Origin: Streptomyces sp. Ncost-T10-10d
GTDB taxonomy: Bacteria > Actinomycetota > Actinomycetes > Streptomycetales > Streptomycetaceae
NCBI RefSeq assembly: GCF_900091955.1
Contig: NZ_FMDF01000218.1
Coordinates: 62,001-126,000, forward strand
Length of the DNA stretch: 64,000 nucleotides
Direction of reading: 5' to 3'
Numbering within the stretch: the stretch's first letter is position 1; every line of letters begins with the position of its first letter. Of the stretch, positions 24,753 to 32,120 are shown piece after piece. The notes below the pieces were generated by a model. It worked only from the letters and a program-made list of their open reading frames with translations, had not been told where the DNA came from and did not search any database. The translations under genes and the position numbers were made by a program.

Positions 24753-25163
24753 ATGGGCACCTGGGACATCGGCCATTTCGACAACGACACCGCAGCGGAT
24801 TTCTCGGGGGACCTGGACGACGCCCCGCAGGGCAAACGTGCGGAGCTGATCCGGGACGCTCTGACGGATGTCGTCCGGACCGAGGACTACCTCGATTCCG
24901 ACGAGGCCGTCGTGGCCGTGGCGGCGGCCGCTCTGGTGGCCGCGCAGTGCCCGGGCGGGGAGCCCGTGACGACCGCGTACGGTCCGGACAAGCCGCTTCC
25001 GGAGCTGCCCGTGGAGCTGCGAGGCCTCGCCGTTCAGGCCCTCGACCGGGTGGTGGCCGAGCCGTCCGAGCTGCTGGAGCTGTGGACCGAGGGCGGGGAC
25101 GGGGAGCAGTGGAAGGACGGAATCGGCCGGCTCCGGGCGGTCCTCGCGCAGGCGGCGGGGTGA
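24753..25163 (+). CDS. DUF4259 protein
   Basis: 136 residues beginning MGTWDIGHFDNDTAADFSGD, the conserved opening of DUF4259, with AVVAVAAAALVAAQCPGG in the middle. Function is not known; the family is small, soluble and widespread in actinobacteria. ATG 24753 has GAAGGGGG about 8 bases upstream. Convergent with serC, with a hairpin terminator between. Confidence 0.88.
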   Translation: MGTWDIGHFDNDTAADFSGDLDDAPQGKRAELIRDALTDVVRTEDYLDSDEAVVAVAAAALVAAQCPGGEPVTTAYGPDKPLPELPVELRGLAVQALDRVVAEPSELLELWTEGGDGEQWKDGIGRLRAVLAQAAG

Positions 25164-25171
25164 GGAACGGC

Positions 25172-25211
25172 GAGGGACCCCTGGTACGGATCCGTGTACC
25201 GGGGGCCCCTC
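25172..25211. terminator. Hairpin terminator between DUF4259 and serC
   Basis: GAGGGACCCCTGGTAC and GTGTACCGGGGGCCCCTC form a long, slightly bulged stem around GGATCC. It serves convergent genes on both strands. Confidence 0.65.
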
Positions 25212-25230
25212 GGAGATGTACGGCTGCTCG

Positions 25231-26367
<1,137 letters not shown>

Positions 26368-26370
26368 TCA

Positions 26371-26395
26371 CGGACACGGTCGAGGACCGTGTCCG
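26371..26395. terminator. Perfect 11-bp hairpin downstream of the conservon
   Basis: CGGACACGGTC (26371-26381), loop GAG, GACCGTGTCCG (26385-26395). It lies about 75 bases past the stop of the last conservon gene and upstream of serC; likely the conservon terminator. Confidence 0.65.
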
Positions 26396-26415
26396 TCGGA
26401 TGAGACACCTGCTCC

Positions 26416-26450
26416 GGTCCGTGGACCGCGTGCGTTCCGGTCCGCGGACC
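26416..26450. repeat. Twin palindromes GGTCCGYGGACC
   Basis: GGTCCGTGGACC (26416-26427, one mismatch at centre) and GGTCCGCGGACC (26439-26450, perfect) start 23 bases apart in the gap between the P450 stop and the serC promoter. They may be extra terminator stems or a protein-binding pair. Confidence 0.5.
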
Positions 26451-26467
26451 GGGTGCGAGAGGCCGGG

Positions 26468-27676
26468 TCAGCCCAGTTCGACCGGCAGGTCGTACAGGTC
26501 GTTCTGGGTGACGATCGGCTTGTTCCGCAGCTCGGACGCCGGGACGGCGAGCTCCAGTTCCGGGAACCGCTCGTACAGCGCGGGCAGCGCCACCCCCGCC
26601 TCCAGCCGGGACAGTGCCGCACCCGGGCAGACGTGCGGGCCGTGGCCGAACGCGATGTGGCGGTTGGGGGAGCGGGTGATGTCGAAGTCACCGGCCGTCG
26701 GCCCGTGCTGCGCCTCGTCGCGGCCCAGGGCACCGAAGGAGACGATCAGCGCCTCGCCCTTCGGCAGGACCTTGTCGCCCACCTCGATGTCCTCCGTGGC
26801 GAACCGGATCAGGACATGGGACGTGGGGGTGTTCCAGCGCAGGGTCTCCTCGATCACGTTCTCCCACGGCACCTGTCCGTTCAGCACCTGCTTGCGCTGC
26901 TCGGGGTGCGTCTGGAGCGCGACGACCGCGTTCACGATCAGGCTGATCGTGGTCTCGTGACCGGCCGCGATGATCAGCTGGAGGGTGTTGACGATCTCCT
27001 CGTCGGTGAGGTGGTCACCGTCTTCGGAGGCCGCGATCAACGCGCTGGTGAGGTCGTCGCCCGGGTTCTCCCGCTTGGAGTCGACGATCTTCGTGAAGAG
27101 CGCGCCGAGGTCCGCCATCATCTGCGGGACCTCCTCCGGAGGCGTCTGCGTCGAGAAGAACTTCTCGAACAGCTCCTTCAGCCGCGGGTGGTCCGCGCTG
27201 TCCACGCCCATCAGCTCGCTGATGACGTTCATCGGCAGCGGGTACGCGAACTCCGCCTTCAGGTCGACCTTCTCGCCCCGGGGCAGCGCGGCCAGCCGGT
27301 CCAGGCTCGCCGTGGTCAGCGCCTCGATGCCGGCCCGCAGCCGCTCCACCCGCTTCACGGTCAGCGCCTGCGCGACCAGCGTGCGCAGCCGGCGGTGGTC
27401 GGCGCCGTCGACCGTGAGCATGGAGCGCCCCGGGTTGGCGAGGCCGATCAGCGGCCAGTCCATCGGTATCTCGCCGCGCTGCCAGGCACTCCAGACGTTG
27501 ATGTCCTTCACGATCCGGCTGTCGGTGAGCAGCTGGCGGGCCTCCGCGTGGCGGGTGACCGCGTAGCAGTGCACCCCGCCCGGCAGTTCCACCTCGGCGA
27601 GCGGGCCCGCCGCCCGCAGCCGGGCACTCTCGCCGTCCAGGTCGGCGACGAAGGGGTCGAGGGCGATCCGGGTCAT
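26468..27676 (-). CDS. Cytochrome P450 of the conservon (CYP154-like)
   Basis: 402 residues, a class I bacterial P450. I-helix IIAAGHETTISL, K-helix ExxR in ENVIEETLRWNTP, and heme-ligand loop IAFGHGPHVCPGAALSRLEA (Cys about 350) are all canonical, so this enzyme should be catalytically competent. ATG 27676 overlaps the stop of the other P450 (ATGA). In Streptomyces conservons a CYP157-CYP154 pair at the end of the operon is a known arrangement, which this matches. It needs a ferredoxin and reductase from elsewhere; none is encoded nearby. Substrate unknown. Confidence 0.92.
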   Translation of the reverse strand: MTRIALDPFVADLDGESARLRAAGPLAEVELPGGVHCYAVTRHAEARQLLTDSRIVKDINVWSAWQRGEIPMDWPLIGLANPGRSMLTVDGADHRRLRTLVAQALTVKRVERLRAGIEALTTASLDRLAALPRGEKVDLKAEFAYPLPMNVISELMGVDSADHPRLKELFEKFFSTQTPPEEVPQMMADLGALFTKIVDSKRENPGDDLTSALIAASEDGDHLTDEEIVNTLQLIIAAGHETTISLIVNAVVALQTHPEQRKQVLNGQVPWENVIEETLRWNTPTSHVLIRFATEDIEVGDKVLPKGEALIVSFGALGRDEAQHGPTAGDFDITRSPNRHIAFGHGPHVCPGAALSRLEAGVALPALYERFPELELAVPASELRNKPIVTQNDLYDLPVELG

Positions 27677-28953
27677 CTCTGGCCTCCGATGGCGGTGGTG
27701 ACGGTGGTTCCGACGGCAGGGGTGGGCGTGAAGGTCACCGGCAGGTCCGTCAGGCCCCGCAACCACGGGGACGGGCGCCGGGTGAGCTGTTCGGCGGGGA
27801 CGGCGAGGTCGATGTCCGGGAGCCGGTCCAGCAGCACCTCGATGCCGGTACGGGCGATGACCTCGGCGGTCTCCTGGGCCGGGAACGGACAGCGGTGCTC
27901 ACCGTGGCCGAAGGAGAGGAACGCGTTGTTGCCGCCGGTCAGCGCGGAACCGTCGGTGCGGACCTGCGGGTCCGCGTTGGCGGCGGCGATGCCCAGCAGC
28001 AGCAGGTCGCCGGCCTGGATGTGGCGCCCGCCGAGATGGGTGTCGCGCGACGCCCAGCGGCCCGCGACGTTCTGCGTCGGGGTGTCCTCCCAGAGCACTT
28101 CGTTCATGGCCTCGGCGACGCTGTGCCTGCCGCCCGAGAGGGAGGCGGCGAACCGGTCGTCGGTGAGCATCAGCCGCAGCGAGTTGCCGATCCAGTCGGC
28201 GGTCGGCTGGTGGCCCGCGGCCATCATGACCATCAGGTCCTGGGCGATCTCCTCGTCGGTGAAGTGGCCGCGGTCGGCGATCATCCGCGAGACGACGTCG
28301 TCGCCGGGCTCGGCGTGCTTGTCGGCCAGCAGCTGGAACATGGACGAGGCGAGGTGCTGCTGACCGGCCAGCGCCCGCTCCCGGCCGTCGATCATGTCGT
28401 TGAGCGAGCCGACGAGCGCGTGGCCGATGGTGTCGCTGAAGCCGTAGATCTTCGCCAGGACGAGGGCGGGCAGCAGCATCGTGTACTCGGCGATGATCTC
28501 CGTCCCGCCCGTGGAGCAGAACCGGTCGACGAGACCGTCGGCGAACTCCTCCGCGTACCGCTTCAGCGCGAACGGGTCGACGGCCTCCAGCGCGCTGCTG
28601 ATCATTCCGGCGCGCTCGGTGTGCCGCGGGCCGACCGTGTAGAGGATCGACGGCTGCTTGCGGCCGATCATCGGCAGCAGCGGCCAGTCGTCGGGGATGC
28701 GGTCCCACTGGTTCCACAGGTCGGAGTCGCGGCTGAACAGCACCGGGTCGCTGGTCAGCTGGTGCAGTTCGCGGTAGCCGAGCACGAGCCAGGCGGGGAT
28801 GTCGCCGTCGAGGACGACGGGTGCCACGGCCCCGTGGTCACGGCGCATCTCCCGGTACAGCCGGGTCGGTTCGGTCTGGAACCGGGGGCCGGAGAGCGGG
28901 GCGCGGCCCTGGGACGCGGGGCAGCCGGGGGCCGGCGCCGGGGGCTGGGTCAC
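27673..28953 (-). CDS. Cytochrome P450 lacking ExxR (CYP157-like)
   Basis: 426 residues. The P450 fold is clear: I-helix MMAAGHQPTADWIG and heme loop LSFGHGEHRCPFPAQE with Cys about 355. The K-helix, however, reads AMNEVLWEDTPTQN: the near-universal ExxR is ExxW (around residue 285). The CYP157 family from Streptomyces is known for just this loss. The heme-loop also has PFPAQE after the Cys instead of PG.xLAR. GTG 28953 overlaps the GTPase stop (GTGA). The pairing with a canonical P450 immediately downstream suggests a joint step, perhaps with this one as a partner or a specialised catalyst. Confidence 0.9.
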   Translation of the reverse strand: MTQPPAPAPGCPASQGRAPLSGPRFQTEPTRLYREMRRDHGAVAPVVLDGDIPAWLVLGYRELHQLTSDPVLFSRDSDLWNQWDRIPDDWPLLPMIGRKQPSILYTVGPRHTERAGMISSALEAVDPFALKRYAEEFADGLVDRFCSTGGTEIIAEYTMLLPALVLAKIYGFSDTIGHALVGSLNDMIDGRERALAGQQHLASSMFQLLADKHAEPGDDVVSRMIADRGHFTDEEIAQDLMVMMAAGHQPTADWIGNSLRLMLTDDRFAASLSGGRHSVAEAMNEVLWEDTPTQNVAGRWASRDTHLGGRHIQAGDLLLLGIAAANADPQVRTDGSALTGGNNAFLSFGHGEHRCPFPAQETAEVIARTGIEVLLDRLPDIDLAVPAEQLTRRPSPWLRGLTDLPVTFTPTPAVGTTVTTAIGGQR

Positions 28954-29600
28954 GAGGTGGGCTCCGGGGTCTTCTCCGGCGTGATCTCCGGACGGGCGGC
29001 GGACGTGGCGGAGGCATGGCCCTGGGACAGGGCATGCAGGTACTCGACCAGCGTGATCAGTACGTACTTGCTGGACGAACGGTCCCGGGCGTCGCACTCC
29101 ACCAGCGGTACGTCGTCCGAGAGGTCGAGCGCTTCCCGTATCTGCTGTTCGGTGTGGAGCGGGCCGCCGAAGTCGTTGCACGCCACGATGAACGGCGTGC
29201 CGTGGTGCTCCAGGCGGTCGATCGCGTACCAGGAGTCGGCGAGCCTGCGGGTGTCGACGAGGACGACGGCACCGAGCGTGCCCGAGAACAGCCGGTCCCA
29301 CAGGAACCAGAACCGTTCCTGACCGGGGGCGCCGAAGAGGTACAACACCGAGCGCTCGTCGAGCGAGATCCGGCCGAAGTCGAAGGCGACGGTCGTGGAC
29401 GTCTTCGACTGCACACCGTCGAGATGGTCGACGGCCTCGCCCGCGCGGGTCATGGTCTCTTCCGTGTTCAGCGGACGGATCTCGCTGACGGAGCGGACCA
29501 TGGTGGTCTTGCCGACACCGAAGCCGCCGACGACGACGATCTTCAGTCCGTTGTCGGCCGTCGCCTGCAGGGCGGCACGGTCAGAGGTTGCGGAGTCCAA
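28950..29600 (-). CDS. cvnD: Conservon GTPase, CvnD type
   Basis: 216-residue small Ras-like GTPase. It has the P-loop VVGGFGVGKTT, switch/G3 region YLFGAPGQERFWF (in place of DTAGQ) and G4-like VACNDFGG. MGLx-type proteins of this kind act with a sensor kinase (CvnA), a roadblock protein (CvnB) and CvnC as a bacterial counterpart of G-protein signalling at the membrane. TTG 29600 gives the usual short opening (DSATSDRAALQATADNGLKI) and overlaps cvnC by 20 bases; an upstream frame to 29648 exists but lies wholly inside cvnC. Confidence 0.92.
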   Translation of the reverse strand: MDSATSDRAALQATADNGLKIVVVGGFGVGKTTMVRSVSEIRPLNTEETMTRAGEAVDHLDGVQSKTSTTVAFDFGRISLDERSVLYLFGAPGQERFWFLWDRLFSGTLGAVVLVDTRRLADSWYAIDRLEHHGTPFIVACNDFGGPLHTEQQIREALDLSDDVPLVECDARDRSSSKYVLITLVEYLHALSQGHASATSAARPEITPEKTPEPTS

Positions 29601-29943
29601 CGAGCACCTGTTCCAGGATGTCGGGGTCGGGGAGCCGGTCCGCGACACGGGCGGTACGGGGGTGACGGGCGCTGATCCGGCCGGTGTCCAGCAGATCGGA
29701 CAGCATGATCCGGACGATGCTGACCGGCAGGCCGAGGCCCGCCGCGATCTCCACGACCGCGGTGGGCCGCGTGCACATCCGCAGGATCGTGACGTGCTCC
29801 GACTGCATGCCGGGGGTCGGCTCGCACTCGGAGACGATCAGCGTCACCAGGTCGAAAGCATCCGAATCGGACCGGCTGCGGCCACCGGTGAGGGTGTACA
29901 GCCGGTCCGGGTCGTCGTCCCGGCCGGGACGGGGGCGGGTCAT
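29581..29943 (-). CDS. cvnC: Conservon protein CvnC (DUF742)
   Basis: 120 residues. DUF742 motif order is present: RLYTLTGGRSRS, DAFDLVTLIVSECEPTPGMQ, SEHVTILRMCTRPTAVVEIA, LPVSIVRIMLSDLLDTGRI. It resembles a winged-helix domain and accompanies CvnB and CvnD in every conservon. ATG 29943 overlaps the cvnB stop (ATGA). Confidence 0.94.
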   Translation of the reverse strand: MTRPRPGRDDDPDRLYTLTGGRSRSDSDAFDLVTLIVSECEPTPGMQSEHVTILRMCTRPTAVVEIAAGLGLPVSIVRIMLSDLLDTGRISARHPRTARVADRLPDPDILEQVLVGLRNL

Positions 29944-30386
29944 ACGTTCGCTGTCGCGTCGACGACCGCGGCGGCCTCGGGGGCCGAGGGGGAACGCGGC
30001 GGGGCGCTCAGGTGCTCGCCGAGCTGCTCGACGAGTTCGCTCATGTTGTGGCCGATGAGGCCGACGTCGGCGTCCTCCGAGGCGACGACCGCGAGATGGG
30101 CGCCCGCGCCGGCCTCGACGATGAACAGCACACCGCCGTAGAACTCGGCCATCGCGGACCGTACGCCGCCGGTGCCGTCACCGAACTCGACGGACGCGCC
30201 GTGCGACAGGCTCTGGATACCGGCTGAGATCGCGGCCAGTTGGTCGGCCTGGTCGACGGAGAGCTCGGGGGTACGGCACAGCTTGAGTCCGTCCCTGGAC
30301 AGGACAAGGGCGTGGCGGGTGCCGGGGGTGCGCTCCAGGAGCCCCTCCAGCAGCCAGTTGAGCTTCTCGTCGGTGGTCGCGGTCAT
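29940..30386 (-). CDS. cvnB: Conservon protein CvnB (roadblock/LC7)
   Basis: 148 residues with roadblock/LC7 features: LNWLLEGLLERTPGTRHALV LSRDGL, QADQLAAISAGIQSLSHGA, GGVLFIVEAGAGAHLAVVAS and GLIGHNMSELVEQLGEHL. In eukaryotes and Myxococcus such proteins regulate small GTPases, and here the partner is CvnD. ATG 30386 overlaps the cvnA stop (ATGA). Confidence 0.95.
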   Translation of the reverse strand: MTATTDEKLNWLLEGLLERTPGTRHALVLSRDGLKLCRTPELSVDQADQLAAISAGIQSLSHGASVEFGDGTGGVRSAMAEFYGGVLFIVEAGAGAHLAVVASEDADVGLIGHNMSELVEQLGEHLSAPPRSPSAPEAAAVVDATANV

Positions 30387-31828
30387 CGGGTGTTGCCTTC
30401 TTCCGGGTGCGGGGAGTTGGCCCGAACAGCCTGGCGGAAGCTGCTGAAGCGGGCTGCCTGTTCCTTGGGGTCGGCGGTACGGGGCCGGGGAGTTGCGGTG
30501 GCACCGCCCGTGTGGGTACGGGCCTCGGCGGCGGCGAGGGTGCGGCCGCGGGGGCGCTTGGGGAGTCCGCTCTCGCCGAACCGGGGGAGGTTGCCGGTGG
30601 TCTCGGACGCGGGGGAGTCCGAGGAGCCGGGGACGGCTTCCGTTGCCGTCGCGGCAGCCGTTTCGTGCGTGGGCTCCGGCTCGGGCCTCGACTCGGACGT
30701 CGGCTCGGATGCCGGCCGGGACGCCGGCTCAGGGACCGGGGCCCGGGTGAGGAGCTCCTGCGGAAGCATCAACAGGGCGCCCGTGCCGCCGCGCGCGGAC
30801 GGCCGGAACGACACGGTCAGACCGTGCTTACGGGCCAGCCGGCCGACGACGGCGAGGCCGAGCCGGGTGCCGGAAAGACCCGTCAGATCCTGGTCGGTGG
30901 CCGACACCGCGCGCTCGGCGCGGCGCAGCTGGACCTCGCTCATGACCAGGCCGCTGTCCTCGACGGTCAGGACGATGCCGGCCGGCACCTCCTCGACGTA
31001 CACATGGACCTCCGCCGTGGGCGGCGAGAAGTTGGCGGCGTTGTCGAGGAGTTCGGCGAGCGCGTGCATGACGCCCTCGGCGGCGTGGCCGGCGACCGCG
31101 ACATCGCTCGTCGAGTGGAGACGTACCCGCTGATAGCCGCTGATCCGGCCCATCGCGCCGCGCAGGATCGACTCCATCACGATCGGCTTCGCCCAGCGCC
31201 GTCCGGAGCGGGCGCCGGTCAGCACGGCGATGGAGTCGGCGAGCCGGCCCGCCTGGGCGGTGCGGTGGTCCAGATGGAGCAGATCGCCGAGCACGTCCTC
31301 GGCGGCGTGCCGGTGCTCCATCTCGCGCAGGTCGGCGAGCATGCTGGTGGCCAGGGCCTGCATCCGGCCCGCGGCGTTGGCGCAGGCGGCGACCGCGGCG
31401 GAACGCTCGGTGTCGCTGCGGGCGGCGCGGGCGCCGAGCCGCTGGACATCGGCGGTGAGCCGTTCGGTATCGGCGGCGGCCTGCGAGGCGATCCGCGCCG
31501 TCTCGGCCTCGGCGGCGGCCTTGATCCGGGCGGTCTCGGCGGTGAACCGCTGGCCCTCGACCGCGGAGGCGGAGACGAGCCGGCTGATCTCGCCGGTGAA
31601 CCGCTGGGTCTCCGCCGCGAGACGGGCGCGCAGCCGGTTCGCGGTGGCGCGGGCATGGACGGCGGCGGCCACTGCGGTGGACAGCACCACGGCGGCGGCG
31701 CCCGCCCCCCAGGCCAGCGTGGTCCGTACCGAGTCGGGGGAGGCGACGACCGCCCACAGGCACAGGGAACCGGTGACGGCCAGTGAGATCAGCAGGGCCG
31801 GTGCGGTCGGCCGGGATGAGGGGCTCAA
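30383..31828 (-). CDS. cvnA: Conservon sensor histidine-kinase-like protein CvnA
   Basis: 481 residues. Two N-terminal membrane spans (ALLISLAVTGSLCLWAVVAS, GAGAAAVVLSTAVAAAVHA) are followed by an Ala/Glu/Arg coiled coil with repeated RFTxExxRL units. A DHp-like region (LREMEHRHAAEDVLGDLLHL DHRTAQ) and a HATPase domain (N-box ELLDNAANFSPP, VEDSGLVMS, GLAVVGRLARKHGL) follow. The C-terminal ~130 residues are a disordered Pro/Ser/Glu/Thr tail. TTG 31828 was chosen because AAGGA lies 6 bases upstream and the first span follows at once. It heads a six-gene operon coupled by short overlaps. Confidence 0.93.
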   Translation of the reverse strand: MSPSSRPTAPALLISLAVTGSLCLWAVVASPDSVRTTLAWGAGAAAVVLSTAVAAAVHARATANRLRARLAAETQRFTGEISRLVSASAVEGQRFTAETARIKAAAEAETARIASQAAADTERLTADVQRLGARAARSDTERSAAVAACANAAGRMQALATSMLADLREMEHRHAAEDVLGDLLHLDHRTAQAGRLADSIAVLTGARSGRRWAKPIVMESILRGAMGRISGYQRVRLHSTSDVAVAGHAAEGVMHALAELLDNAANFSPPTAEVHVYVEEVPAGIVLTVEDSGLVMSEVQLRRAERAVSATDQDLTGLSGTRLGLAVVGRLARKHGLTVSFRPSARGGTGALLMLPQELLTRAPVPEPASRPASEPTSESRPEPEPTHETAAATATEAVPGSSDSPASETTGNLPRFGESGLPKRPRGRTLAAAEARTHTGGATATPRPRTADPKEQAARFSSFRQAVRANSPHPEEGNTR

Positions 31829-32035
31829 GTGCAGTCCTTGGGGGCGGACGGGGTAAACGGGACGGGCAGGGCAGGAGGGATCAACAGGCCTGATCGGGGC
31901 AGTTCGGTACGGCACGGACGAAAACGGCAACTGGAGCTGATAATTCCAGGGCAAGTCGTGGTCACTATATGAGAATTGACGCTCTATTTGGGAAGCTCTT
32001 GTGGCGTTCTCTGTCACGTATGTGACTACGCGTCC

Positions 32036-32061
32036 GACGTATTCCGACGTATTGACGTATT
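32036..32061 (+). promoter_or_regulatory. Three direct repeats of GACGTATT
   Basis: GACGTATT at 32036, 32046 and 32054 (spacings 10 and 8), 60-85 bases upstream of the FAD/Fe-S oxidoreductase. The 292-base gap between cvnA and this gene is otherwise without a gene; these repeats are a candidate activator or repressor site. Confidence 0.45.
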
Positions 32062-32120
32062 CGGGGGAATCGCGCGGGCGCGGGGCCGCCGAGTGACCGG
32101 ATCAACGGCATCCTGGGCCC

